This document shows, piece by piece, positions 9,660-19,098 of a stretch of DNA of 64,000 nucleotides (the first letter of the stretch is position 1; each line of letters opens with the position of its first letter). The position numbers and the translations under genes are program-made. Source of the stretch: Kordia algicida OT-1 (lineage in GTDB: Bacteria; Bacteroidota; Bacteroidia; Flavobacteriales; Flavobacteriaceae); contig NZ_DS544873.1 in assembly GCF_000154725.1 (NCBI RefSeq), positions 4,824,649-4,888,648 of the forward strand. Reading direction: 5' to 3'. The notes under the pieces were generated by a model that searched no databases, was not told the origin of the DNA, and saw only the letters and a list, made by a program, of their open reading frames with translations.

Positions 9660-10622
9660 ATGCAAGAATTTTTTCTTTCCAAACTTAAAGAAGCGTTGCC
9701 AGCAAATACTTCTTTGATTGATACTGTTGCTGAGGTTTTGGACATTAGTTATGATGCCGCACACCGACGCACAAGCTTAAAAAGTAAACTTTCGTTGGAA
9801 GAAGCGATCAAATTGTCACGCCATTTTAATATGTCAATCGATCAATTGTATGAAATCGGATTGCAAAATGTGATTGCTGTAGAAAAAACGCAAATGATAA
9901 CTTCGCAAGCAGAATTGCAAGCTTATTTTGAAGCATCTTATGAAAATTTAAAGCAAATTCTAGCGATTAAAGATTCAGAAATCATCTATTCAGCTAAGGA
10001 TTTGCCTATATTTTATACATCTTCTGACAATATATTATCACGATTTAAAATGTATGTTTGGTTACAATTATTGGGAGATGAACAAAAAGTAGGTGCTTTT
10101 GAAAACTTTGCACCTTCGGTTTCGTTAGTCTCTGCCGCATCACGCTTGGGCGAATTGTACGCAAATTTAAAAGTTACTGAAATTTGGGATGTAACTACGA
10201 TTAATAGTACGTTGAAACAAATTCATTTTTATTACAAATCGACGTTATTAACAGAAACAATAGCGTTGAAATTGTGTGAGGATATAAAGCAACTGATAGC
10301 AATGATTGAAGAAAAAGTTGCCAATGAGCCACAATACAGGTTGTTTTACAATGAATTATTATTGATGAATAATACGGTTTTAGTGAAAACTCCAATTATA
10401 AAAACCTTGTTTGTTCCATATACTATTTTGTCCTATTATAAAACGAGTGATACCAAAACACTAACACAGGTAGATGAACATTTACAACGACAAATGCGAA
10501 ATTCCAAATTATTATCTACCGCAGGAAAAAAAGAACAACGAATTTTTTTCAATAAAATGTATAAAAAGATAGATGCGTTAATGTATTTAATTCAAGCGGA
10601 AAATGTATTGGATTTTGAGTAG
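9660..10622 (+). CDS. Helix-turn-helix transcriptional regulator
   Basis: 320 residues from the ATG at 9660 (MQEFFLSKLKEALPANTSL); a TTG 36 bases upstream is also in frame but adds no domain. The N-terminal 60 residues look like a Cro/C1-type HTH (VAEVLDISYDAAHRRTSLK, then LSLEEAIKLSRHFNMSIDQL). The remaining 260 residues are helical with no family I can name. The same layout, an HTH followed by a large helical domain, is frequent in flavobacterial regulators. Target genes cannot be deduced. Confidence 0.75.
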   Translation: MQEFFLSKLKEALPANTSLIDTVAEVLDISYDAAHRRTSLKSKLSLEEAIKLSRHFNMSIDQLYEIGLQNVIAVEKTQMITSQAELQAYFEASYENLKQILAIKDSEIIYSAKDLPIFYTSSDNILSRFKMYVWLQLLGDEQKVGAFENFAPSVSLVSAASRLGELYANLKVTEIWDVTTINSTLKQIHFYYKSTLLTETIALKLCEDIKQLIAMIEEKVANEPQYRLFYNELLLMNNTVLVKTPIIKTLFVPYTILSYYKTSDTKTLTQVDEHLQRQMRNSKLLSTAGKKEQRIFFNKMYKKIDALMYLIQAENVLDFE

Positions 10623-10857
10623 TTTGGGTTCGCTTTGCTCATCAATTCAAGGATTTAAAAATTTAAGGGTTTAAGGTTGTTTCTGATGCCATTTTTAGGA
10701 TTGCAGTATTGTTTTGCTTTCAGACGTGGCTTTGCCTTTTAGAGTTTTTTTGTTTTTTGTGGATTTGTTCTTCGTGATTTCAAAGTGTACTTGTAACAAC
10801 ACTAATTCCTATTACCCAAAACTAAAGACCTAAAACCCAACGCCCAACACCTAAAGT
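10623..10857. other. Intergenic region with A/C-rich low-complexity text
   Basis: No gene seen. The right part, from about 10803 to the apaG stop, is built from short variants of 'acccaaaa', 'acctaaa' and 'gcccaac', and belongs with the other arrays in the window that end exactly at a gene boundary. Confidence 0.6.
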
Positions 10858-11244
10858 CTAGTTCAACGCAAATGGCGCACTTAATTTAAAAGTAGGAATA
10901 AAAACTCTGAACTTCTTTGTAGTTGTGAAGTTTACCATATTATAATGTCCGCGCATTGCACCAATTGGAGAAGATAATAAACAACCAGATTGATATGTGT
11001 GTGATTCTCCAGGTTTTAAAACAGGTTTTTTACCAATTACACCTTCGCCATCAACAATTTCAACACTATTCAAGGCGTCAAAAATTTGCCAGTGTCTTGA
11101 AGTCAACTGAACAGAGTCTTTACTTTGGTTTTCAATCGTAATTTGATAGCCAAAAGCAAAATGCATCTTGTAGTTCTTGAAGAAAGTACCTTCAAAACTT
11201 GTCTCTACGGATATTTTTATGCCTCTAGTTACCTGTTGAATCAT
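10858..11244 (-). CDS. apaG: ApaG domain protein
   Basis: 128 residues, the full ApaG length, with the hallmark FAFGYQITIENQ, SRHWQIFDA and the glycine/proline turn near VLKPGESHTYQSG. ApaG is an FnIII-like beta sandwich linked in enterobacteria to cobalt resistance and Mg2+ efflux phenotypes; its biochemical role is not firmly known. It is on the same strand as, and 140 bases downstream of, the T9SS plug protein gene. Confidence 0.93.
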   Translation of the reverse strand: MIQQVTRGIKISVETSFEGTFFKNYKMHFAFGYQITIENQSKDSVQLTSRHWQIFDALNSVEIVDGEGVIGKKPVLKPGESHTYQSGCLLSSPIGAMRGHYNMVNFTTTKKFRVFIPTFKLSAPFALN

Positions 11245-11383
11245 CTGTAATGTTTATAAAATTTATGAAAATATGCTGTCATTACGCACGCTTCATAAAT
11301 TACAATACACTCAAAAATACGAATTTTCTAAATACTTTGTTCAAAGTCATGAAAAATTTAACGATTTTAATTGAAATTAGGCT

Positions 11384-12643
11384 TTAATTCTTGATTACAC
11401 TTGAGTTTGTCGTGCCAATTCCAATAATACTATCGTAGATTTCGCCGAACTTTCGGAAGTACACAATAATCAAATAATCATTTTCTGTTTCAAAATTAGA
11501 ACCACTTATTTTTGTTGTGTCTACTTCACCTTTTTCGTTGACAACCACATATTTATAATTGTAAAATCCTTGTTTTAATAATAGTTGCGCTTCGTATAGA
11601 TCGGTTTCAGAATTGTAAAACAATTGATTTTCTTCATTGATTGCGTAGTTGTTAAAACGTCCTTGTACGTAAATTTTACTATTTGGTAATTCCATATAAT
11701 TCTCTAAGGAAAAATGGATCATGGCATAATCGGCTTCAATTGAAGGATCCGTTCCTTGAATTGTATTGATAAGAAAATCTCCGTTAATATCTGGATTAAA
11801 TGTATATGGCTGTAAAGCGCGTGTTGCATTGGTGTGTAAATAATTTTGATACACATCTTTCAACTCAATACTTGCAATGCTTACATTTCCGCCTCGAATT
11901 TCTTTATTATCAAAATTAAAATATTCGTTTCCGCCAGGAAAACTTGTTTCGGTATTGTAGCGATAAATCAATCGTTTGCCAATAGTATATTGCGGTTTAA
12001 TATTCGTGATAGCAGTTTTCCAATTGTAATTCTGTAAAATAGCAACCTTTACTTCACGTTCAGGATTTCGCAACAACATATTCGGCGAATTGATCTCAAA
12101 TTGAATCAGTTGATTTTGCTGAATTGTATTTAAATCACGCGTTCTATGTACAGCTGCGGCAACACCTACAGAATTTTGATATACGATAAACTTCCTAGAA
12201 AACATCAATTCGTCATCGTCATTATAAATAGAAAGCATATAGTTTCCGGTAAGTAACAAGGTTGTCAAGTTGTTCGGAATTGTCAATCTATAATTAGAAT
12301 ACAATTGTAACGTATTAAATGAATTCTCATAATTAATAATGCGCTGATTGTCAAAACCTTGCATGTATTGTGCTTTCGCGAGATTGGAAGGTGTCCAATC
12401 GTAATTGCAATGCACTATTTTATAATAGTAATCAGCTTCATCACCATTAATATCATCAAACGTAATCTTTAAAGGTTCACCCAGTTTTAAAACAGGAAAT
12501 TGATCACCTTGATTAGTACCAGCGAGTTCGATACTTTTTATAAAGTATGGAGGATCAACTTCTTCTAAAGGTTTGGTTTGCGCTTGTAAAGAAAGGTTTA
12601 CAAAAGCTAAAAAAGTGAAAATTTGAAAAATGCGAAGCTTCAT
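11384..12643 (-). CDS. Type IX secretion system plug protein (DUF5103)
   Basis: 419 residues from the ATG at 12643, giving signal peptide MKLRIFQIFTFLAFVNLSLQAQ. The body fits the DUF5103 family (LKITFDDINGDEADYYYKIV, CNYDWTPSNL, FDNQRIINYENSFNTLQLY). In Flavobacterium johnsoniae a member of this family was found bound to the SprA translocon, closing its periplasmic end, hence the name Plug. It would act in the outer membrane of this organism, which makes sense given the two T9SS cargos in this window. A TATCTTTA box on the minus strand (12660-12667) overlaps the leader closely. Confidence 0.82.
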   Translation of the reverse strand: MKLRIFQIFTFLAFVNLSLQAQTKPLEEVDPPYFIKSIELAGTNQGDQFPVLKLGEPLKITFDDINGDEADYYYKIVHCNYDWTPSNLAKAQYMQGFDNQRIINYENSFNTLQLYSNYRLTIPNNLTTLLLTGNYMLSIYNDDDELMFSRKFIVYQNSVGVAAAVHRTRDLNTIQQNQLIQFEINSPNMLLRNPEREVKVAILQNYNWKTAITNIKPQYTIGKRLIYRYNTETSFPGGNEYFNFDNKEIRGGNVSIASIELKDVYQNYLHTNATRALQPYTFNPDINGDFLINTIQGTDPSIEADYAMIHFSLENYMELPNSKIYVQGRFNNYAINEENQLFYNSETDLYEAQLLLKQGFYNYKYVVVNEKGEVDTTKISGSNFETENDYLIIVYFRKFGEIYDSIIGIGTTNSSVIKN

Positions 12644-12797
12644 TCGTTTAGATTTTTTGTAAAGATACGCAAAATGCATGCCCAAACGATTTTTTCAATT
12701 TGGAGCAAAGAAAACATTGCAATAAACACTTAATTTAGAATCAGTATAAATAAATTTTATAGTTCTCTATTGGCTTTTAGTTGAGTTACTAAATGCT

Positions 12798-12805
12798 TAA
12801 ATTTG
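12798..12805 (+). promoter_or_regulatory. Promoter -7 box of the nqr operon
   Basis: TAAATTTG matches TAnnTTTG exactly and lies 27 bases before the nqrA ATG, so the leader would be about 20 bases. The -33 element is unclear. Confidence 0.65.
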
Positions 12806-12832
12806 CATGTTTTTTAGAAAAAATCCATAACT

Positions 12833-14182
12833 ATGTCAAAAGACATTCGCATAAAAAAAGGCTTAGATATTAAGCTTGTTGGCGAAGCAGAAAAAACTAC
12901 TGATGCTGCAAAGGCTAGTAGTTATTATGCGATAAAGCCAGAAGATTTTCACGGTATTATTCCTAAATTATTAGTGAAAGTCGGTCACAAAATTAAAGCC
13001 GGAGAGGCACTTTTCCATTCAAAATCAGACGAGACATTAGTATTTCCTTCTCCTGTAAGCGGAGAAATTTCAGAGATTATTCGTGGAGCAAAGCGTAAAA
13101 TTTTAGAAATTAGAATTTTGGCAGATGCTACACAAGTACATCACGATTTCGGAAAAAAAGATGCTTCAAAAATGTCTGGTGAAGAAGTCAAAGCACATTT
13201 GCTTGCTACAGGATGTTGGCCATTTATCAAACAACGTCCGTATGACGTAATTGCAAATCCAGCAAATTCGCCAAAAGCGATCTTTGTTTCAGGTCACAAT
13301 AGTGCGCCTTTAGCTGCAGATTTAGAGTATGTGTTAGCAGGGAAAGAAGCTGAATTGACAGCAGCATTGACAGCTTTAACGAAACTTACGGAAGGAAGTG
13401 TTCATGTAGTTACGAAAAAAGGAGGTAATTCTCCTTTAGCAAATGTTGCAGGTACAACTTCTCATACTGTTTCAGGTCCGCATCCAGCAGGAAACGTTGG
13501 GACGCACATCAATAAAATTGATCCTGTAAATAAAGGAGAAACTGTTTGGACAATTGCAGCACAAGACTTAATCATCATTGGAGAAGTTTTGCTTACGGGT
13601 AAATTCAATGCCACAAGAACTATTGCTGTAACAGGTTCACAAATTTCAAACCCGAAATACGTAACAGCAATTGCTGGCGCAAATATTAAAGACCTTGTTG
13701 CAGGAAACATCAATCTAGATAATACACGTGTTATTAGCGGAAATGTGCTTTCAGGAAGACAAGAAGGTGCAGAAGGTGTTTTAGGATATTATGACAATCA
13801 AATTACGGCAATTCCAGAAGGTGACGATTACGAATTTTTCGGATGGAACAAGCCAATCTTCAATAAAGTAAGTACTTCAAGAGCACTTACATTCTCTTGG
13901 TTAAAACCAAACAAAAAATACGATCTAAATACAAATACAAACGGAGAACATCGTGCTTTTGTAACTACAGGAACGTACGAAGAAGTATTTCCACTAGATA
14001 TTTACCCAATGCAAACGCTAAAAGCGTGTATGTATGCAGATTTGGATGAAATGGAAGCTTTAGGAATGTACGAAGTTGCACCTGAAGATTTTGCATTGAC
14101 AGAATTTGTATGTGTGTCAAAACAGCCACATCAAAAGATCATTAGAGAAGGTTTAGACTTAATGCTTAAAGAAATAGGATAA
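12833..14182 (+). CDS. nqrA: Na+-translocating NADH:quinone reductase subunit A
   Basis: 449 residues, the usual NqrA size. It has the opening MSKDIRIKKGLDIKLVGEA, a biotinyl/RnfC-like hammerhead (VKVGHKIKAGEALF) and the central HTVSGPHPAGNVGTHI segment. NqrA is the peripheral cytoplasmic subunit of the sodium-pumping NADH dehydrogenase and takes part in quinone binding. It is the first gene of a tight operon; nqrB starts 4 bases after its stop. Confidence 0.97.
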   Translation: MSKDIRIKKGLDIKLVGEAEKTTDAAKASSYYAIKPEDFHGIIPKLLVKVGHKIKAGEALFHSKSDETLVFPSPVSGEISEIIRGAKRKILEIRILADATQVHHDFGKKDASKMSGEEVKAHLLATGCWPFIKQRPYDVIANPANSPKAIFVSGHNSAPLAADLEYVLAGKEAELTAALTALTKLTEGSVHVVTKKGGNSPLANVAGTTSHTVSGPHPAGNVGTHINKIDPVNKGETVWTIAAQDLIIIGEVLLTGKFNATRTIAVTGSQISNPKYVTAIAGANIKDLVAGNINLDNTRVISGNVLSGRQEGAEGVLGYYDNQITAIPEGDDYEFFGWNKPIFNKVSTSRALTFSWLKPNKKYDLNTNTNGEHRAFVTTGTYEEVFPLDIYPMQTLKACMYADLDEMEALGMYEVAPEDFALTEFVCVSKQPHQKIIREGLDLMLKEIG

Positions 14183-14186
14183 CGCT

Positions 14187-15413
14187 ATGAGCTTGAAAAG
14201 TAAATTACATAATTTAAAGGAAAAGTATAAAGGAAAAAAAATGGCGCCGGCGTTCAATGCGTTGCATACATTTTTATACTTACCTAACGAAACTACGCAC
14301 GGCGGAACACACGTAAAAGCGGCCGACGATTTAAAGCGTACGATGAACACAGTAATCATGGCATTAGTTCCATGTTTAATTTACGGAATGTTCAATGCGG
14401 GTTACCAACACTATTTAGCCACTGGAGCAATTGAAGCTGCAGATGGTTTCTTGGGCGCTTCTTTTTGGACGCTCGATAACTTAATTCTCGGTGCTTGGCA
14501 AGTATTGCCATTAGTCATTGTATCTTATGGTGTCGGATTGGCGGTTGAATTCTTATTCGCAGTTATCAAAGGACATGAAGTAGAAGAAGGATACTTAGTA
14601 ACAGGAATGTTAGTGCCACTTATTGTACCCGTTGATATTCCATTATGGATGTTGGCAGTAGCGGTAATTTTTGGTGTTGTCATCGGAAAAGAAGTTTTTG
14701 GTGGAACAGGAATGAATATCTTAAATCCAGCATTAACCATTAGAGCCTTTTTATTCTTTGCATATCCAACTTGGATGTCAGGAGATAAAGTATGGGTTCA
14801 CGGAGCAGTTGAAAGATCACAACAAATAGCAGCAGGACAAAATGTAGATGCTATTTCGGGAGAAACACTCTTAGGAGCATACGCACAGAACAGTACATTA
14901 CCAGGCATTGACTATTGGGATATGTTTTGGGGATTGATTCCTGGTTCTGTTGGAGAAACCTCTAAATTCTTAATCATCATTGGTGCATTATTCTTAATCT
15001 TTACAAAAGTAGGAAGCTGGAGAATTATGCTAAGTACTATAATTGGTGCTTTAGTAATGGGATTAATCTTTAACGGAGTTGTAGATGCAGGATGGATTCC
15101 TGATACAAGCAAATTTTACGGATTAATGAGTGTTCCATTCTGGCAACATTTAATTATAGGAAGTATATTATTTGGAGCCGTATACATGGCAACCGATCCT
15201 GTAACTGCTTCACAAACAAACAAAGGAAAGTGGATTTATGGTTTCTTAATCGGTTTTATCTCGATTATGATTCGTGTATTCAATCCAGCATATCCAGAAG
15301 GTGTATTCTTAGCAATTCTATTAATGAATGTATTTGCACCAACAATTGACCATTATGTGGTTCAAGCCAATGTGAAGAAAAGAATGAAACGTCTAAAAGT
15401 AAAAACAGCTTAA
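14187..15413 (+). CDS. nqrB: Na+-translocating NADH:quinone reductase subunit B
   Basis: 408 residues with about ten membrane helices. Characteristic segments include GKEVFGGTGMNILNPALTIR, YMATDPVTASQTNKGKWIYG and the C-terminal FAPTIDHYVVQANVKKR. NqrB carries riboflavin and a covalent FMN on a threonine in an SGAT motif in well-studied enzymes. Here the matching place reads AISGETLLG with the threonine at residue 227, so the residue before it is Glu instead of Ala. Sodium passage is assigned to this subunit in the family. Confidence 0.97.
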   Translation: MSLKSKLHNLKEKYKGKKMAPAFNALHTFLYLPNETTHGGTHVKAADDLKRTMNTVIMALVPCLIYGMFNAGYQHYLATGAIEAADGFLGASFWTLDNLILGAWQVLPLVIVSYGVGLAVEFLFAVIKGHEVEEGYLVTGMLVPLIVPVDIPLWMLAVAVIFGVVIGKEVFGGTGMNILNPALTIRAFLFFAYPTWMSGDKVWVHGAVERSQQIAAGQNVDAISGETLLGAYAQNSTLPGIDYWDMFWGLIPGSVGETSKFLIIIGALFLIFTKVGSWRIMLSTIIGALVMGLIFNGVVDAGWIPDTSKFYGLMSVPFWQHLIIGSILFGAVYMATDPVTASQTNKGKWIYGFLIGFISIMIRVFNPAYPEGVFLAILLMNVFAPTIDHYVVQANVKKRMKRLKVKTA

Positions 15414-15415
15414 CG

Positions 15416-16210
15416 ATGGAAAAGAGAACAGATAAAAATTCATATACCGTAATATTCGCTATCGGAATGGTATTGGTGGTAGGTGCATTACTTGCTTATT
15501 TAGCATCAGCATTAAAACCAATGATTACTGAAAATCAGCGTTTAGAAAAGCAGCAAAACATTTTGTATGCGATGGGAATTAATAACAACACGCCAGGTAG
15601 CGCTACTTTTATATCTACAGATGAAGCTCCTGAAAAGTTTGAAAAGTACATCACAGATCAAGTTGTTTTAGAGGTAAAAGATGGAAAAATTGTAAGTCAA
15701 CTTTCTAGAGAAGAATACAAAGCGAAAAACTCTGGACAAGAGCCATATTTGATTGATGTAAAAAAGCAACAAGCCAACGCAAAAGCTGGAAAAAATAGAA
15801 AACTTCCATTATTTGTAGGAGAAAAAGAAGGTAAAAAATTCTACATAGCGCCAATAAGAGGAAAAGGTCTTTGGGATGCTATTTGGGGATATATTGCTAT
15901 GGATGAAAATATGGTTGTACAAGGAGCATATTTTGACCACAAAGGAGAAACACCAGGACTTGGAGCAAATATCAAACAACGTTACTTTATGGACGATTTT
16001 TACGGAGAACATTTGCTAACGGAAGCAGGAGTATTCAAAGGAATCACGATTTCTAAATCGAATGCAGATCCTACAAATCAAGATAAAAAAGATTACGAAA
16101 TTGATGCGATTGCAGGAGCAACAATTACAGGAGACGGAGTTACAGCAATGATTAAAAAAGATTTGAAGTTGTACGTGCCATATTTCAAGAACTTAAAAAA
16201 TAAACAATAA
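15416..16210 (+). CDS. nqrC: Na+-translocating NADH:quinone reductase subunit C
   Basis: 264 residues with one N-terminal membrane helix (VIFAIGMVLVVGALLAYLAS) and a periplasmic FMN-binding domain. The flavinylation motif is AGATITGDGVTAM near residues 235-247, in which a threonine takes FMN by phosphoester bond from ApbE. Other landmarks are GKGLWDAIWGYIA and KGETPGLGANI. It starts 2 bases after nqrB. Confidence 0.97.
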   Translation: MEKRTDKNSYTVIFAIGMVLVVGALLAYLASALKPMITENQRLEKQQNILYAMGINNNTPGSATFISTDEAPEKFEKYITDQVVLEVKDGKIVSQLSREEYKAKNSGQEPYLIDVKKQQANAKAGKNRKLPLFVGEKEGKKFYIAPIRGKGLWDAIWGYIAMDENMVVQGAYFDHKGETPGLGANIKQRYFMDDFYGEHLLTEAGVFKGITISKSNADPTNQDKKDYEIDAIAGATITGDGVTAMIKKDLKLYVPYFKNLKNKQ

Positions 16211-16213
16211 ATC

Positions 16214-16846
16214 ATGGGAAAAGATACTAAACTTATATTAGACCCATTAGCAGATAATAACCCGATTACAATTCAGGTATTAGGAATCTGTTCAGCATTA
16301 GCAATTACGGCAGAACTCGAAGCTTCTATTGTAATGTCTATATCTGTATTATTTGTACTTGGAGTAGGAAACGTAGTTATTTCGTTAATGCGTAACATCA
16401 TTCCATCAAAAATTAGAATTATTGTGCAACTTATTGTTGTAGCAACTCTAGTAATTATTGTGGATTTGGTACTGAAAGCATTTGCTTATGAATTGAGTAA
16501 AACACTATCAGTATTCGTCGGATTAATTATTACAAACTGTATCATCATGGGGCGTTTTGAAGCTTTTGCTTTAGGAAATGGACCTTGGAGATCATTCTTA
16601 GACGGAATTGGAAACTCATTAGGATACGCAGTGATCTTAATCATTGTAGGTTTCTTTAGAGAATTACTAGGTTCAGGAACTTTATTAGGAATTAAAATTC
16701 TTGGTGATCCTGTAGCAAAAACTGGTTTGTACGCTTTCGGATATGAAAACAACGGATTCATGCTACTATCACCAATGGCATTAATTGTAGTTGGAATCAT
16801 TATTTGGGTACAACGTTCAAGAAACAAAGCTTTAATAGAAGACTAA
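16214..16846 (+). CDS. nqrD: Na+-translocating NADH:quinone reductase subunit D
   Basis: 210 residues and six predicted membrane helices. The two cysteines that with NqrE hold an intramembrane iron-sulfur cluster are visible: C26 in LGICSALAI and C109 in ITNCIIMGR. Other family segments are RFEAFALGNGPWRSFLDGIG and FFRELLGSGTLLG. It follows nqrC with a 3-base gap. Confidence 0.97.
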   Translation: MGKDTKLILDPLADNNPITIQVLGICSALAITAELEASIVMSISVLFVLGVGNVVISLMRNIIPSKIRIIVQLIVVATLVIIVDLVLKAFAYELSKTLSVFVGLIITNCIIMGRFEAFALGNGPWRSFLDGIGNSLGYAVILIIVGFFRELLGSGTLLGIKILGDPVAKTGLYAFGYENNGFMLLSPMALIVVGIIIWVQRSRNKALIED

Positions 16847-16921
16847 AAAAAGTAGTGAGCTATTAGATATGAGAACTGAGATTTCTCAATACTAATTTCT
16901 CATAACTCAATACTAAAATAT
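16847..16921 (+). repeat. Low-complexity spacer inside the nqr operon
   Basis: The only sizeable gap in the operon (75 bases; the others are 2-4 bases or overlap). It contains near-repeats TCTCAATACTA (16884) and ACTCAATACTA (16905). The reverse complement of the first recurs at 39070-39101, and a close form at 61655. Confidence 0.6.
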
Positions 16922-17644
16922 ATGGAACATATAGAATTATTTTTCAAATCAATATTCATAGATAACATGGTATTCGCTACGTTCTTAGGAATGTGTTCTT
17001 ACCTAGCTGTATCTAAAAAAGTGACCACTGCTGTGGGATTGGGTGCTGCAGTAATTTTTGTACTTGCCATCACTGTACCTTTAAACTGGTTACTTGACCA
17101 ATTCATTCTACAACCAGGTGCTTTATCTTGGTTAGGAGCAGAATATGCTGATTACGATTTAAGTTTCTTATCATTTATCATGTTTATTGCAACCATTGCA
17201 ACCATGGTACAATTGGTAGAAATCATCGTAGAGAAATTTTCTCCATCACTATACAACTCACTAGGGATATTTTTACCATTAATTGCGGTAAACTGTGCCA
17301 TCTTAGGAGGTTCGTTATTTATGCAGTCAAGAGAAATTGCGACTTTAGGTTTGGCAACTACGTACGGCATTGGTTCAGGAATCGGATGGTTCTTAGCCAT
17401 CTTAGCTATTGCAGCCATTCGTGAAAAAATCAGATATTCAAATGTACCAGCGCCATTAAGAGGCTTAGGAATTACCTTTATCATTACAGGATTAATGGCT
17501 ATCGGATTTATGAGTTTTGGAGGTATGTTAACAGGTGGTGATGAAGAAGGTGAAGCACTTGAAGACAAATCAGCTCAGATCGAAACTGTACAAGACAAGA
17601 GTACTACAAATGAAATCGCTAACAATACAAAAGTAATTGATTAA
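16922..17644 (+). CDS. nqrE: Na+-translocating NADH:quinone reductase subunit E
   Basis: 240 residues: six membrane helices with cluster cysteines C25 ([11 protein letters not shown]) and C125 ([12 protein letters not shown]), then a hydrophilic acidic tail of about 40 residues ([12 protein letters not shown] onward to NNTKVID). The textbook NqrE is about 200 residues long, so the tail is an extension of unknown use. The end of the gene abuts nqrF, whose ATG is 2 bases past this stop. Confidence 0.96.
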   Translation: MEHIELFFKSIFIDNMVFATFLGMCSYLAVSKKVTTAVGLGAAVIFVLAITVPLNWLLDQFILQPGALSWLGAEYADYDLSFLSFIMFIATIATMVQLVEIIVEKFSPSLYNSLGIFLPLIAVNCAILGGSLFMQSREIATLGLATTYGIGSGIGWFLAILAIAAIREKIRYSNVPAPLRGLGITFIITGLMAIGFMSFGGMLTGGDEEGEALEDKSAQIETVQDKSTTNEIANNTKVID

Positions 17645-17645
17645 T

Positions 17646-18956
17646 ATGATATTAGCAGCAAGTACAACAGGAACAATCATAGCAACTGTAGCGGCCTTTT
17701 TACTAATTACATTAGTATTGGTTTCTCTATTGTTATTTGTAAAGCAAAAACTATCACCATCAGGACCCGTAAAAATTACCATTAATGGTGAACGTGAAAT
17801 TGAAGTAGCTTCAGGAAGTACGCTTTTATCTACTTTAGGAAACGAAAAAATATTTTTACCATCTGCTTGTGGTGGTGGTGGAACATGTATTCAATGTGAG
17901 TGCCACGTATTAGAAGGTGGAGGAGAAGCATTGCCTACGGAAGTTCCGCACTTTACGAGAAAAGAACTAAAACATGGAGCACGTTTAGCTTGTCAGGTAA
18001 AAGTAAAGCAAGACATGAACATTACAATTCCAGAAGAAGTATTCGGAATTAAAAAGTGGGAAGCTGTCGTAGTTCGTAACTACAATGTAGCATCATTCAT
18101 TAAGGAATTTGTTGTTGAAATTCCAGAAGATATGGGTTACAAAGCTGGTGGATATATTCAAATTGAAATTCCTCCATGTGAGATAAAATATGCAGATATC
18201 GACATTACGGCACATCCAGAAGAACATGAAACTCCAGACAAATTTCAAGCTGAGTGGGATAAGTTCGGATTATGGCCTTTGGTAATGAAAAATACTGAAA
18301 CTGTAGAGCGTGCTTACTCAATGGCTTCATATCCAGCAGAAGGACGTGAAATCATGTTGAACGTTCGTATTGCAACACCGCCATGGGACAGAGCTAAAAA
18401 CCAATGGATGAATGTAAATCCAGGAGTTGCATCATCATACATATTTGCTCAAAAGCCAGGAGACAAAGTAGTTATTTCAGGACCTTATGGAGAGTTCTTT
18501 ATCAACGAATCGGATGCAGAAATGCTGTACGTTGGAGGTGGAGCAGGAATGGCGCCAATGCGTTCGCATTTGTACCACTTATTCAAAACGATCAAGACAG
18601 GAAGAAAAGTTACATATTGGTACGGAGGACGTTCTAAGCGTGAGCTATTCTACATTGAGCACTTTAGAGAATTAGAAAGAGATTTTCCAAACTTCAAATT
18701 CTACATGGCACTTTCTGAGCCGTTAGAAGAAGATAACTGGAAAGTGAAAAAAGATATCAACGATGAAGAAGGAGACGGTTTTGTAGGATTTATTCACAAC
18801 TGTGTAATTGACAACTACTTAAACCATCATGAAACTCCAGAAGATATTGAATTATACTTCTGTGGACCACCATTAATGAACCAAGCTGTTCAAAAAATGG
18901 GTGAGGATTTTGGAATTCCAGACGAAAACATCCGATTTGATGATTTCGGAGGATAA
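17646..18956 (+). CDS. nqrF: Na+-translocating NADH:quinone reductase subunit F
   Basis: 436 residues from the ATG at 17646; a TTG three codons earlier, inside nqrE, is less likely. One N-terminal membrane helix is followed by a 2Fe-2S ferredoxin domain (CGGGGTCIQCEC, with the fourth cysteine in RLACQVKV) and an FAD/NADH-binding reductase part (RAYSMASYP, YVGGGAGMAPMRSH, FCGPPLMNQAVQKM). It is the electron entry point of the complex. The operon ends with a strong terminator 20 bases on. Confidence 0.97.
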   Translation: MILAASTTGTIIATVAAFLLITLVLVSLLLFVKQKLSPSGPVKITINGEREIEVASGSTLLSTLGNEKIFLPSACGGGGTCIQCECHVLEGGGEALPTEVPHFTRKELKHGARLACQVKVKQDMNITIPEEVFGIKKWEAVVVRNYNVASFIKEFVVEIPEDMGYKAGGYIQIEIPPCEIKYADIDITAHPEEHETPDKFQAEWDKFGLWPLVMKNTETVERAYSMASYPAEGREIMLNVRIATPPWDRAKNQWMNVNPGVASSYIFAQKPGDKVVISGPYGEFFINESDAEMLYVGGGAGMAPMRSHLYHLFKTIKTGRKVTYWYGGRSKRELFYIEHFRELERDFPNFKFYMALSEPLEEDNWKVKKDINDEEGDGFVGFIHNCVIDNYLNHHETPEDIELYFCGPPLMNQAVQKMGEDFGIPDENIRFDDFGG

Positions 18957-18976
18957 AACTCATTTCAATTCAATAC

Positions 18977-19010
18977 AAAAAAAGATCGTCACTACTGACG
19001 ATCTTTTTTT
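18977..19010 (+). terminator. Intrinsic terminator of the nqr operon
   Basis: Perfect stem AGATCGTC / GACGATCT with loop ACTACT, flanked by A and T runs. The same stem sequence is used by the terminator after the next gene. Confidence 0.92.
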
Positions 19011-19045
19011 TGTATGCTATTTTCATACAGATCTTATAATTGTAC

Positions 19046-19075
19046 TTTGAAAAAGCAATAATCTGCTTATCTTTA
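19046..19075 (+). promoter_or_regulatory. Promoter of the S9 peptidase gene
   Basis: TTTG at 19046-19049, 18 bases, then TATCTTTA at 19068-19075: both Bacteroidota promoter boxes at acceptable spacing, 24 bases before the start codon. Confidence 0.6.
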
Positions 19076-19098
19076 TAGCTTACTATTTATAATACAAA

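Noticed and set aside
17152-17568. Long minus-strand frame opposite nqrE
   Set aside because: Shadow of the membrane-protein gene on the other strand; the translation is proline- and serine-rich without any domain pattern.
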